Assembly: GCF_964355755.1 (NCBI RefSeq)
Contig: NC_092673.1
Span: forward strand, 21,395,001-21,459,000
DNA length: 64,000 nt
Direction: 5' to 3'
Source: Antedon mediterranea
Lineage: Eukaryota; Echinodermata; Crinoidea; Comatulida; Antedonidae
Shown here: one piece after another, positions 10,901 to 25,900 of the stretch
How the letters are laid out: each line of letters starts with the position of its first letter
Numbering within the stretch: the stretch's first letter is position 1
Position numbers and translations under genes: made by a program
Notes under the pieces: generated by a model
The model's input: only the letters and a program-made list of their open reading frames with translations
What the model was told of the DNA's origin: nothing
The model's database searches: none

Positions 10901-13900
10901 ACTACCCCTTATGGTTACCTGAGACCATTACACCCATCTCAGCCCTTTAGGTCTACCTGAGACCATTACACACATCTCAGCCCTTTAGGTCTACCTCAGA
11001 CCATTACACACATCTCAGCCCTTTAGGTCTACCTCAGACTCTCACACCCATCTCAGCCCTTTAGGTCTACCTGAGACCATTACACACATCTCAGCCCTTT
11101 AGGTCTACCTCAGACTCTCACACCCATCTCAGCCCTTTAGGTCTACCTCAGACCATTACACCCATCTCAGCCCTTTAGGTCTACCTCAGACCATTACACA
11201 CATCTCAGCCCTATAGGTCTACCTCAGACCATTACACCCATCTCAGCCCTTTAGGTCTACCTCAGACCATTACACCCATCTCAGCCCTTTAGGTCTACCT
11301 CAGACCATTACACCCATCTCAGCCCTTTAGGTCTACCTCAGACCATTACACCCATCTCAGCCCTTTAGGTCTACCTCAGACTCTTACATCCATCTCAACC
11401 CTTTGAGGCTACCTCACACCCTTACATCCATCTCAGCCCTTTAGGGCCACCTCACACCCTTACATGCATCTCAGCCCCTTAAGGCTACCCAAGAGACCCT
11501 TACATCCATCTCAGCCCTTTAGGGCTACCTCACACCCTTACATGCATCTCAGCTCCTTAAGGCTACCCAAGAGACCCTTACATGCATCTCAGCTCCTTAA
11601 AGCTACCCAAGAGACCCTTACATCCATCTCAGCCCCTTAAGACTACCTCAGAGACCCTTACATCCATGCCATCCTCTTACCCCTACTGTAAACTACATGT
11701 GAATCAACCTTAATGTAGCCTACCTGTACAGATATGACGTTCCGTGCAATCATCTCTGAATGATTCCTTATTTGGAAATGCCATGACCGAATTCGCATCA
11801 AATCATCAAAAGTAAACTCTAATATTAACCTGCCTTCAGTACATATCTGTAAGACAAATAAATTAAAATTGAATTTCAAGAAAGATGTGTGTGAACAGCA
11901 TTAAACCCATTTGTCCATGTTTTTATCCATGTTTTTTATCTGCCCACCAGGATCTGGGTTCAAAGTTTCTAATCCACTAGCTAAGTCTAAAATTAGACTT
12001 GGTTTATAAGTATGATTGGTGGTGAGTTACTTGCTGTTGGATAAGAAAGGAGGGGGGGGGGGGTGGTGAGAAAGAAAAACCCAGCAGCTTAAAAAGAGAA
12101 TAAAAATAGTACAAAAGACTTCAATTCAATCAAAGTAAAACCCATTCTTTCTCTAAACAAAAAATCATAGTATTATGTAAAGTCATTGCACTCGAAAGAA
12201 AAAAACAATTAAAATTCATTAAGTCTATTAATATTTGTTGACACTGAAAATAAAAAATAGTGACTGCACTTGTGATGTTGAAACTGATGTCTATTAAGAC
12301 AAGCAAGACGTTAATTTAGCTAATTAATTCTGGAAGTTAGTTTGCAATCTAACGTTGCATACCCCGTACCAGACTTGTTCCTAAGATAAATTTAAGCTAA
12401 TGAACTTTCTATTTTATGGGGGTAAAGTGTGAAATATTAATAGGTGCAAAAAAGTTCCTTGTTGCGCTCAAATAACAACTTGATAGACTTCTTAATTTGT
12501 CTGGTGGCACCCTGTCAACACTATATTGTCATTTAATGTTGATCAGCGGATGTGGCCCATGTACTTGTCAGCTACCGTTCAAAATTCAATAAATATTAAT
12601 TATATTTTTAATTTAGCTCTCAATCAATGAATTAACCTCTTTTTTTTATTTGACTAAAACTTAATTGACTTGTGGTAAGTACTAAAACAATTAAAATTTA
12701 TTAGGTATAATCTACCTTTGCAGACCAATTCTTTTATGGATCAAAGCTACTGTAATTACTTTCAATTTTACACAGATAATTGTGTAATATTATTAATAGG
12801 TCATAAAAGTCTAGTTTCTTTGTTTTTTTTGCCTAATTAAGGTAAAATATAAATTTTATGTTCTAAAAACAAAATTACACACGATAAAGTATATAATTCT
12901 ATTTTACCAAACAAGCCATCCTTCAAATTAGTTTAAAGATTACTGTATAATATTGTAAAATAAAAATTTAAAAAAATAATAATTTGAACAAAGTGGACTA
13001 TAGATTGAATACAAACATTACAATATAAATGCTGTATTATTTATACAACATTGTCTAAGCAGAGATGTAGGAAGGCCTAGTGTTAAACTACAACAACCAC
13101 AGCGAACAAACAAAAATACAGAATCTTTATTCTCACACAGTCTAACATCGTCAAATCGTTGTTGAAAAGAAAGGTAGATACACTAGCCCTGAGTAGCTAC
13201 TGTACCCAATGGGCTAGTATATTAAATTGAGCCTGGTAAAAAGTAAGTAAAAAAATAGAATCTTACTAAATATTGATAAACTTAGTAAAACCTTTAAGGT
13301 GACAGGAAGTGTGTCAATTTCATTGCTGAGCCAATTTTATACAGCAAAAATAGCGTTTACAAGACAGCTAACAAAATAATTAAATTAATAATTCTCACTT
13401 CAATCTATCAATCTTTATTGAGCCGATTGCCGCCTTTATGCTGTTCCATGCTATGTATTTTCCCCCTCTGTTTAGTTCCTGTTATTGTAAAAACCTTTTA
13501 TGAATGGAATTCTCTAAAGGTTTTTAATAACTTGGATAAACTTTTTAAAGTTTGTTTTTAATTCTAAGAAAATGCTTTAAAATAAACAAAACCTTCTATA
13601 ATGTGTGCAGTATTAAAAGTATTTTTTCAAATAAACAATTTTCGAAAATCTATGCCATGCATTAAACTAAAATTAAAATTTAAACAGTTTTTCTGCTTTT
13701 TTTCCACAAATAAAGATATGAAACTACTATACAACAATTGTCATTGTGTTTAAGATTGTTGGATACTTTTACTGTAATAATTCTTAATGTGTTTCATATA
13801 CAGTTACTGAACAATCAAGTTAACTCAAAAATGTATTTTACAGAATCAACTTTTAACAATTGTTTCAAAAGACTAGCTGTATGCTAATAGCATGATACTA

Positions 13901-16900
13901 ACACTTAGTAAGACAACTCAATATAACCTGACTATTTGATATAAAACACAATCCTAAACCACTGTTAACAATTAACTACATAATACCCTACGGCGGAAAT
14001 AATTGCATGTTGGAATTTCTCTTAAACATATTTCTGATTAAAGTCAAAAACGATAAATACTGTTGCAGTGTAAGTGTCTGCATAGTTCAACACATCTTTT
14101 GACACGCATAACAAACAGCCCACAAGACAATTTAACAACAAAATCAATGGTTCCTGTTTTCGGTCAAGTAGTGATCAAATTAGTAAAGCTTAGAGAATCG
14201 TAGATACAAATTTGGAATGAAATGCATGGGTGGGTGGATGATGGGAGAAACAAATATCAGTAAGTATCATGGGGTTAAGAATATCGGACCAAAACAAAAG
14301 ATTACTAAAATTGCTAAGAGGTGCAACTTATTACATTTAATTGAGTAGTCAAATTCTTGTAATTGATAATAAGGATACTGCCACTGTAATGAACTTGCTT
14401 CCACCCTCTTTGCTTAACATTTTATGCAATGTCATTTCATACAAAACATCTCTTTATTAAGTTATTTCATTATTAATTAAGAAACACTCTCACAAAACAA
14501 ATATGAATGTTAAAATGTACTTGGTCGTATAGTTGTTTAATACAACTACTAAATTATTCTTTTTCTCTGAATCATATTACTTGCAAATTTGTTAACATAG
14601 CATGGAGTAATTTAGTTTTTCTAAAACTCATACGAAAAAAAAAATAAATTGTAAGAAATGAGATTGACTTTATATTATTCAAATAAGTTAACTTAATTGG
14701 TTGCCATTTTAATAACAAAAAGTACTTTATTTTCGTAAGTTTGATTAGATCAACTTTTGGTGTTCCTTTTCTCAATATCGAGTGTTGTATTTAAAATACA
14801 CTGAAATATCATTACACTCTCCTTTAAGCTCTGTCTACACTATCAAACTAGTTTGACAAAAAAAGTGTTATGTGCCCAAATATGGTGGTGATATGCTCAA
14901 ATATGGTAGTGATGCGCCCAATTAGTAGTGAGATGACATCATCATGTCCATATATGGGTACATCACATTTTTTTGTCACATAAAGTTTAATAGTATAGAC
15001 AGAGCTTTAATTAAATATAATAATTGTTATGGGTAGATATCTTTCTTGTTGGATAATTAGTGCCAAATTCAAAGCATTTTCATGAAAAATCAAATAGTTT
15101 CATTTTTGCTGGAAGCTTCTAATGAGCGATACTTGAAACGTTTCTGAAACATTAATTAAAAGCTGTAAATAAACAGAAAAGTGTACAAATAAAGTATGTC
15201 TGGATAAAATATTAACAACTTTCCATTCTAAATAGAATGACATTGCACAAAAAATAATATTTCTATATTAAATTCTTTTAATAAAATTATTAACAAAATT
15301 GCTTTAAAAGATATTCTAAAGTTGCACTTGCTTTGTTGGTATTTTTTAAACTATCATTTATTTTAAAAGGTCAATATTTTTGAATAAATAGGGATGGGTT
15401 GAAAAAAAAATAAATGTATATTTGTTTTTATCTAACTATGACAACCACTTCTAATTATTAGGTTAACCTAAATTTACTATCAATTTTAATTTAATTTGAA
15501 AGAATAAATATGTTTTTATATACAGTATTTAAAAGTGCATGGCTAATGAATTTAAAATTATTTCTGCGGTTATTTTGTCTGTCTGCACTAAACAGTTCAA
15601 CAGAATTGAATATGTTTAATCTAATTTATTTAATATCCAAAAAATAACGTGGTTTTTCAAAAGTGCATGTGTGAAAAACTAAATACGGCAATTGCAAACG
15701 GGATGCAACGACAGTTGAAAAGAACGCAGATATTCGGTGATTTTATTTCGGCATGATTTCTTCACAATGCCCGAGTAAATTCATGCTGATAGCTAGCACT
15801 TGAAATACTTCCGAAAGGATATTATGAGAACCTCACGACAAACTTGCCAGCTAGTAGATAACTCTCAGGGGAAGTCAGACTACCGAGTTACTCAAAAATA
15901 ATTAAGCCGGTTTTTTTCACACAAGAAGGGCAATTTGTGATGCTCGGCGTTGATGGCTAACTGAGTGAAGAGATTGAAATACACAAATAGCAATCATACC
16001 TCAACACATTGTAAGAATCAAAATACACTGGATAATTTAACCTACGATGCCCTATCACCAATGTCATTTAGGGAGAAGGACTAACCTTTTAACCCTTTTC
16101 TTAAATTTCTTTGCATATTGTTAAATTCATTATTAGGCTTTAAGCATAATTATATATTCAACATTTATTAATTTGCATATTAAGTTCATTATTAGGGTTT
16201 AAGCAAAATTATATATTCAACATTTATTAATTTGCATATTAAGTTCATTATTAGGCTTTAAGCAAAATTATATATTCAACATTTATTAATTTGCATATTA
16301 AGTTCATTATTAGGCTTTAAGCAAAATTATATATTCAACAATTCACTATACAGTAAGCCTAAATTATTATTATCATTATTTAAATAAAGCCTAAATTATT
16401 ATTATTCTTATCATTTATTTTTTAAATATATTATTATTATTTGTATCCTAACATCCTAAATTATGGGTAAAAGCAAAATTGAATGTACAGTGAACACATT
16501 TCATACATTTTAAGATTTAAATATCGTAAAATTGAAACATTCCTAATAAAGGAAAATAACAGAACTAGATTTTGATTGCAATTGAAGTGTTGTTTACTAA
16601 AAAACGTTTGATAAACTTAGTAGTTAATCTGGAATTTTGCCAGAGCTTTAATAACAAGTTATTATTTCAAATAATAATGTCTTAATTGTACTGTAAAAGT
16701 AAAACATTAAAACAATTTACCACCAAAATGAATAAACAAAATATCAGTAAGATTTCATATCAACTGAACAATATAAACATAACATTATGTATGCAAACAT
16801 ATAGAGTAAAAAAAACTAGTAAACTGAACACTCTTTCATCGCCAATTTATCAATAATGTACAAGAATTCTTTCTTGGCAAAAATAAATCAGCTTGCCCTT

Positions 16901-19900
16901 AAAAAACTATAAAACCATGAATTTTGGGAGTGGCTTTTCCTTCTTAATTAAACTAGGAAGCGAAACAGTTATATTATTGTTGCCTATAACTTATCAACTC
17001 TAAACATTAGCAATGTAGGAAAAGCCACAAGAAGAACAATTAGTATCTTAAGTGGTCTAAATTAGACCTCATCTTGTTGGGTTGCAGTGCCTATAATTTG
17101 TGGTTTTCCTGTTATGTAGTATGGTCTCCCCAATAACTTCAAGGCTATATTAATATTCATTCGTAACATGCTTTGATGATCATGTGCTGCAGAGACCCTA
17201 TAAAGTACCTCATGCATTTTTCAATTATTCTGGCGCTTTAGATTTAATCTTTTCTGACGCTAGTGCAAAGCCTGATATTCTCCATTTCTGCTTGTAAGCC
17301 AAAATTCATGGTTTTGTACTTTTTTAATATTTGCAACATATTCATTCCTAATATTTGTGCTCACAGTTCAGTATTCTCAAACAGTTTAAATCTTGCGTTT
17401 CATTTTCGACTGTTTACAAACTCCCAGTAGGTTATTCAACTTGTGAAAATTAGCTGTTTAACAATTTCAAACAAGTTGTACGATGATGGAGAAATGGCAT
17501 TTAATGGAAAAGCTGAAGGGAGGATGACAGTTAATTTGAATGGCAAAAATACATTGAAATTGAAGTACTGTACTTCAATTACCTACCATGCATATTAAGT
17601 CAACAAGTGGTATTTTAGATGAGAGTGCCATTTTTATATTAGGCCTATTTATATTTGAGTCATGCAAATTATATGTTGGTAATTCTTATAGCAATTTTTT
17701 TTGCAATTCAATTAAAAATCAATATTTTGTTTTCTTATGATGATTGTTCAAAAGGACATAGTGAGACACCGAGAAAAACCTAAAGTGAGATGGCACAATG
17801 AAATTTCAAAGTCAACTTTGAGAGAGCTTCACACTGTAGAGGGTTGAAAATGGCAGATTTTTGTTGTATAAAAGCATTTCCATGAAATTCGGTTAAATAT
17901 CTAATATTATTAATAGTTTTGTTTTTCTAAAACCTTAACATTAATTTCTACAACAAAAGGGGTTGAGAGATGTCGTAACTAAATTCTGCAGTCGCCATGG
18001 GAAAATCTATCAAAGTATAGTTAGAAAAACAAGCCGATCTTACAAAAACAGGCTGTCTAGACTGTGTGTACCCCTATTGTTACACTCAGTCCCCTTTTCA
18101 TTAAGTTTTACCTGTTCAAAGTGCAAAGGCAATGCTCACTTACCATCCGCACGCAGGTGATAGTATTCCAAATCTATGGGGACATATTTTGTAATGTTTA
18201 CTTTTCCTCATCAGGTAAATTTTATATTAGTTGAGAAGGCCATTATGATGAAAACATTGACTCTTGTCTATTGCTGCATCAGTTTAAAGCCTTCTACTTT
18301 ATTTATGCAAATAAACATAATTCTTGAATTCTGTCCACATCATGAAGCTCATATTTCTCACATTTTCCTCCTTTTCTTCCCTTTCTTTCTCCATCTTTTT
18401 CTCACATTTTCCTCCTTTTCTTCCCTTTCTTTCTCCGTCTTTTTCTCACATCTTCCTCCTTTCTTTTCCATCTTTTTCTCACATCTTCCTCCTTTCTTTT
18501 CCATCTTTTTCTCACATCTTCCTCCTTTTCTTTCTTTCTTTTCCATCTTTTTCTCACATCTTTCTCCTTTTCTTTCTTTCTTTCTCTATCTTTTTCTCAC
18601 ATCTTCCTCCTTTTTTCCCTTTCTTTCTCAATCTTTTTCTCACACCTTCCTCCTTTTCTTTCTCTATCTTTTTCTCACACCTTCCCCCTTTTCTTTCTTT
18701 CTTTTCCATCTTTTTCTCACATCTTCCTCCTTTTCTTCCCTTTCTTTCTCCGTCTTTTTCTCACATCTTCCTCCTTTCTTTTCCATCTTTTTCTCACATC
18801 TTCCTCCTTTCTTTTCCATCTTTTTCTCACATCTTCCTCCTTTTCTTTCTTTCTTTTCCATCTTTTTCTCACATCTTTCTCCTTTTCTTTCTTTCTTTCT
18901 CAATCTTTTTCTCACACCTTCCTCCTTTTCTTTCTCTATCTTTTTCTCACATCTTCCTCCTTTTCTTTCTCTATCCTTTTCTCACATCTTTCTCCTTTTT
19001 TCTCTTTCTTTCTCAATCTTTTTCTCACATCTTCCTCCTTTTTTCCCTTTCTTTCTCTATCTTTTTCTCACATCTTCCTCCTTTTTTCCCTTTCTTTCTC
19101 AATCTTTTTCTCACACCTTCTTCCTTTTCTTTCTCAATCTTTTTCTCACACCTTCCTCCTTTTCTTTCTCTATCCTTTTCTCACATCTTCCTTCTTTTTT
19201 CCTTTCTTTTTCTCACATCTGCCTCATTTTCTTTCTTTATCTTTTTCGCACACCTTTCTACTTTTCTTTCTTCATCTTTTTCTCACATCTCCATCTTTTC
19301 TTTTCTTCTCCATCTTTCTTTAATGTACGTAATTTTCCTCCATATTTCTCTATTATCTCCAATTCACACACAATTAAACACAATATCTTTGTAATCCTTT
19401 TACTTCCTGCAAATTTGAGCAAATTGTTTGAAAAATTGTCAAAGTTTATCAGTTGCGTTGTTGCACATTATGCAATTAATATAAATTCAAAATGGAAATC
19501 CCTCAATTTACTTTCGATAAAAATCGCTGGAAGACGCAGTCTTACTTTATTAAACGCACCATGTGTAACAATTATCAAACGCCTGTGTACCCTGTACCAA
19601 TGATAGCTATGGTGACAAGCTTTGCAAAAAAAATATTAAAATAATGACATTATTCGGACAAATTGTAATTAACTTTTAAAACAAACAGTCTACCTGCTTC
19701 ATGAAATGAAACCTGAACAATTCAATTAAAAAATTTACCTGTTTTCGTGTTATACATCCGTAGTCCGCAGCCTTTGGGGAATACGTACAACATGTTTCTA
19801 TTTAGATTCTCCTTTACAAGATTAACTAAGGTCTTATCTAAGTGTGAACAAGCTAACTTAGTCAACACAGTTCCCGCCCTGTGAGACACCTACCGAGCTA

Positions 19901-22900
19901 AGGTTAATGTATATGAACACACCTTTGCTGTTTAATGGCTCTAGATTTCCTAAAAGTTCATAATTAGAGCCTTGTCAATCAGCAATTTTTTTACCTTTTT
20001 TTAAAATTTGCTTTTTCAACTGATTTATCAACAAGATGAAATTTCAATTTAGTTACCAAAAGTTTTCAAGAAACTTTATAATTTTAAATAGTATTTGTTT
20101 TTTTTTCAAAACGTAACTACTAAACGTGATCGCCACCTAGGCCTAGTATATTAGGATCATACAAATAAAATTTTTCTACTGTAGTTATTACATTTTTTAC
20201 TGCAACGCATATGATGCAATAAATAATGTGTACAGTATGAAAACTAGAAAAAGCTTGCAACAAAATTGGAAAACTGTTAATAATTTACAGAGTAAATAAA
20301 ATTTAGTTTATACTGCAGTAACTGCAGTAGAATAATTTCCTGTGGTCCTTCCTTCTTTAAATAAACTGTTTGATTAAAGATTAAAACATAATTGTGTCTA
20401 GGATACAAGGTAAATATTGCTTGTTCATTTTGAGAGTGGAAAAGACGTTAATAAGAGGAAACGAAAGAACTGCCCTACCCATGCCTGTTCTTACCATTTA
20501 ACAGAGATAATGTGCGTTGGTTTTCCTCCTAGTAGGCGCCCTCGTTAGAGGCATCTACCCCACATTGGAATAGCTGTCAGCATAATGTCGAAATTATCAA
20601 GATATGGGATGTCTGTGTCAGCTACCGTTTACTGTAGGTTAAGCGACACTGCTTAATTGCAAATTTTGTTTAACTTAATTAAGAAATTACACTTTGATAG
20701 TAAACAGTGATTGGGTTTTACATTTTAACCTAGTTTATTATTTGTTTAAATTAAATTTATTACAAGTTTAAATAACATTAGTTATAACCTTAATAACTTT
20801 AAATTTAGTAGAAATATTACTATAATTTATAATATATTAGGAAAAAAAATCTACAATTAATTTTCAAATGTCAGGTAAAGGCAAATTTTCTTACATAAAG
20901 ATTATGTTTTAGTAGTTCAGTAATATTTTCTACATTGCATGTAAATTAATAATTAAAATATATTTTATCTATCAATATAAAAAAAAATGTCTTGTTCATT
21001 TTAGTATCCATCGTAATAAGTTGGCATGGTAATATTACACAATACAGCTGTTTATTTTATCAGTAGTAAATAACTATCGCTTAGTCAACTATGTATCATA
21101 GCTTTACATCACTCAGTATTACACAGTGAATAATAATTTAATATTAGAATTATTATATTATGATGAATAGCAACATATAAGCAGCCTACACATTACTACT
21201 CACTAATCTGGAATGCACTAAGCCTGTCAAATCAATCAGACAACGTTAGCGACGCTGAAAATAAAACAAGTATTTTCTGCCTAGTCACACATGGTGTTTA
21301 GCCGGATTTCGACAGCAGCCAATCTGGGACTTGTTTCTTAATGGAACGTTTCCACATCCGACAGTGTCACATGTAGAGGGCAATGCGCAAGAGGACGCAA
21401 ACTATAGCCTGTGATAACCTAACTGTAAAACCTTCCCTAAAAACTTCCGTAAGAGATTGAGTTTTAATTTTAAATTTGTCGAATCAATTTGCATACTTGG
21501 GGTATTACATGCAGTTCAACAGCAATAACTAATGAGTTGCTGCTGTGGCAAACAAAATAGTCACATGATTAAATCACATGATTTAGTTTTTAGTATTACA
21601 AATCGCATTCTGATTAAGCGGCCAATTCAAATTTAACATAAATATACTACCAAATAATAACGTCAAACTCTAACAAAGTAATGCATAAAGTGATTAACCA
21701 ATGGTTCTTCAATTTTAGATTATTTTTACTTTTTTATTTATATTACCATTTTTTAGGAGTCACTGCTCTGTTGGCAATACTTTTATTAATTCAACATCGA
21801 GTTCTTACAATATGATTAATGAATTTTGTTTTATCGTACATACTGCATTTTGCGAAAAAAAAATGATGAATAAATTAATATAATTAATTTATGGAAAATA
21901 CTTCTTGACCTTCAAAGAGTTGGATATTAATTTACATTTAATTAATCTTTTTTTCTTCATTTATTTAATTTCTTATTGACCTTGTTAAGTTTCTGTTTTA
22001 ACGACAAAAATATAAACGTATTACGGTAATTATTTATCTATAAATGATTGTGACCTTGTGGCTACAATATAATAGTTTTTTTTTAATTAGTTAACAATTT
22101 TAGAGCTTCAAAATCGCACTGCTTGTATAGAAACAGCGAGGAGTCGGAATAACCCTTTAAATAAAGTGATATAAGGTACACTACTTCTTAAGAACTACTT
22201 ATTTTCAATAAATGATAATCAGGTGCGGATTTTAAACAGGCTTTAGCCCCCCTAAAATTTAACAGCCATGTCTTTTAAAAATAAAATAATATAAACTATT
22301 TTTATTTTTCTGCCACCCGACGGATGGTTTTTATCATTTATAAAATATTTATCCACCTAATCTATAATTCTGGATCCGCGCCTGATAATATTCAATAAAT
22401 ATTTGTTGATTAGTTTTGAAAAAGTTCATTAAAATCTGGGCGTAGCAGGATACTACATTCTGCTAGGAAGTTTACAAACTTTAGAGCAACATTAAGTTAA
22501 AAAGTTAAAAAACAAAACGTGCCACATCTCAATACTTTCACTTTTGATTTCCCACATCAAACCCCCCATTACATTTAGCGTAAACAAGTTTATACGTCAA
22601 AAAACACCCTTCCATCTCATAATGAAGTAATTTAAATGTTAAAACGACAACAAATTTGGTTAAGTGAGCCGGATGAGGAGACACAGCAAAGATAAACCAA
22701 GCCCACCCTCCTATCATCCTAGAGGATTGTCATGTGGGAACAGCTCTCAAGTACATTTCAGACTGGAAAGTAACTGATCCTCCTAATTCCCTTAGGCATT
22801 GAAAAAACAAACATGTTTAATATTTATTAAATGTTTGAAAATTAACGACGACACTTTAGGTGTGTACACGCCCAACAGGCGCGATAGGCGCTGCATCCAA

Positions 22901-25900
22901 TAAGTGCAAGACACTATGTAAACAACTTGCTTCATGCAGCTTCAATAAGTTTTAAATACATTATTTTTCATAATGCATTACAAATCTTTTGCAAATTCAA
23001 TAAACATATTTCTGTTTACTCTTGTATTATGAACATTCTTTATAATGAAGTAATTATTATTATTATATTTTATTAATTTGATCTGTAAAAACAGAATATA
23101 GATATGAGTGGTATGCACATGAGGTAGAAAAGGTTTTAAAACATGATTAGGACAAGTGGACAAAAATGCAGACTATAGGATTTAGAAAATGATGATGAGG
23201 GAGGGAAGGGAACAAAATTATACATTTAACAAGTATTTTCAACAAGCCCTACTGGGCATGCTCAATCCAACTTCCTCGCCAATTAATCTCAAGGATATTA
23301 ATCGTGTAAGATGTCTGGTTAGCAAAGCAGTTGGATTACCGTAAATAAAGATATATAAACACCATGTGTATGTTGAAATCACGTGTACATGGTTTACGGA
23401 CAGACCTAGATAGGATGACCCAATTATATGAGGACTCCAAATTGTTGCTCATTTTGTATTTTAACCCCAATTATAACTAGATATTTAAATTGGTTTTGTC
23501 ATGAGGATTTATCGCTATCATTTCAGAATTTTTCTTTCTCCTTTAATGCAGTCGCCGCATATCAGAAGTTACTAGCGTAAAATATTTTTATGTGTTCGTG
23601 CATTTAACATGCTTACTATAATTAAATTCATCATTAGCCATAATTTATAAAAATTAAATTAATGAATTATGGCATCTTATTTTGTCAAATATTTTTCAAA
23701 TAATTGTCATATTCCAAATGCATACAGTGAGTATAGCGTTCGCCTTATAAATGGGTTTATGGCATGGGTTGTTAGATTAGAAGACAGCAGAAATTAATTT
23801 ATGAATAATTAATAATTAAGCATTAGCACTATTTCAGCGGAATTAGAACAGGTTTTATTTCATCTAGACTCAACCCTGAAAGAAAAGCAATGACCCGTAC
23901 TGTTTCTACAATTTAAAGACACAATGCTTGTCTACTACTACTGCAAATGTGATAATGGCATCTATGTCTACCAACCACCTAGTCTACAGGTTTAACAACA
24001 CTTTTGGCTCATTAGAATAAGCTGGGGGTGATATTATAAAACATAGCTGATAGATGACGTACTGAGTTACATACTCATAAACATGTCTGTGAAAATGCAT
24101 ACTAATGAGGGTGATTAGCATAATATCAATATTCATGATAACCATTACTTATCCTGATGCATGCATTGCTGCTTACCTTAGTGCTCATTGGTTTTGCGTG
24201 GTACGTCACCATCGTAGTCTGTTCACAATCTAATGTGATACTTGTGTTGTGAAAAGATTCTTTAGAGTGTTTTAAAACATAGTATGCGTCAGTTACACCG
24301 CCCTCAAAAATGCTACGAAAATACCGAGGAATCAGTGTTCTTCCAATTGCTGAAAAAGTCATTCAGATTTTTACATTAACATGAAAATTAACAGTAACAA
24401 CTGAATTACCATCCTAAATTTATACTACAGTATATCTTGTTTTAATGCTGAGGAACCCTAAGCTTAAAGGATCATCCTATGCTATGCCATATATTGTTAT
24501 TTTTACCGTAGTTTTATTGGTGTACACGGCTGTCTACTTTACATATGGATAGCATTAAAAATTACATAACTGTATCAATTCACAGTTATATAATTTTTAG
24601 TAGATTGTAGATTAATTTGTATATTTACTGTTGACCAACTGGCACTGCACCTCTTTGGTATTCGCATTCCTTTTACATCTGTATTGTACTTGGTAGAAAT
24701 TTAAATAAACAAATAAAATGATCAAGTTTGAAAATTGCATTGATTAGTCTTACTGTATCGCTTGGGTCCATCTTCAAGACAGAACGATAACGTCAACGTC
24801 GCATCATCTTCAAAAAACTCTGTTGCAAACGCATCCCACCATAAGTTGTCACTATCCTGAAATTGATATAGACCACAAATTATTTTATATAATTTTCTAA
24901 ATTGAAAAAGATTTTTATAGATTTATTTAATTATAAAGTTAGATAATGCTTTAAAAATAATTAATTTTTATCTAATAAAACGTTTAAAAAAACATCCAAT
25001 TAATACAAACTGGCCTTCACGATATTAAAATAAATTTGCAAGGAGATACGCCTCCAGGTATGACAACGGATAATGCAGATAATATTAGCGAAACTTCATT
25101 TTTAATTAAATTGTAAGTTAAAAATAAGTTGAAAAGGTCAGGTAAGAATTTGATAGGTACTGTACAGAGTGCCAAATATATTTAGGGTATATAATACTCT
25201 TACTGTAGACCTTATATTTTTACGAATAAATCTAAAATATATTCTTGGAGGCTGTTTCTTAGCGAATTTTGGTTGATTCAAGTAAAAGTTATCGGACATT
25301 CTGTATCATTAGAATTTGTGTCATTAAATAATTTGCATTATTTAAAGGACACAGGTATATAGATATTTTTCCATCAAAATATAATTTCCCACCAAAAGGT
25401 ACTTAATGGGGCCAAAATAAAACGTTATCTTCATTCAAATATACCAACTGGCAATTGGTTTTAAAAACAAGGTGTAAAGTATTCGATAAACTACCAGACT
25501 GCAATAAATATATACAGGTATATACACATTAATTTCCCACATATAAAAAAAAAAGAAGGTACTTAATGGGGCCAAAATAAAACATTATCTTTATCCAAAT
25601 ATACCAACTGGCAATTGGTTTTAAAAACAGGGTGTAAAGTATCTGATAAACTACCAGACTGCAATTAATATATAGGTATATAAACATTTTTCTATCAAAA
25701 TATAATTTCCCACTTATCAAAAAAAAAATAGGTACTTAATGGGGCCAAAAATAAAAGTTATCTTCATCCAAAAATACGAATTGGCAATTGGTTTTAAAAA
25801 CAGGGTGTAAAGTATCCGATAAACTACCGGGCTGCAATTAAGAGGCGTATAACGACGGGAAGTGTTGTGAATATTTGTGGCATTCTAGGTAACCTTGCTA

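Larger units (their letters stand above)
11847..24176 (-). other. LDB1 intron 4 (12.3 kb)
   Basis: This long AT-rich intron separates the exon ending AKPMSTK from the exon beginning ICTEGRL. It contains a SINE fragment at 11948, a MITE at 14824, a 59-bp tandem repeat at 16125, a pyrimidine array at 18355 and a small inverted-repeat element at 22217. No nested gene was found. Remaining ORFs in it are short or low-complexity. Confidence 0.85.

Noticed and set aside
17963-18160. 65-codon ORF in LDB1 intron 4
   Set aside because: No recognisable domain, no splice partners, length expected by chance.
18176-19603. 475-codon and 356-codon plus-strand ORFs rich in Phe/Ser/Leu
   Set aside because: Translations of the polypyrimidine minisatellite; overlapping frames are equally open, with no start context or homology.
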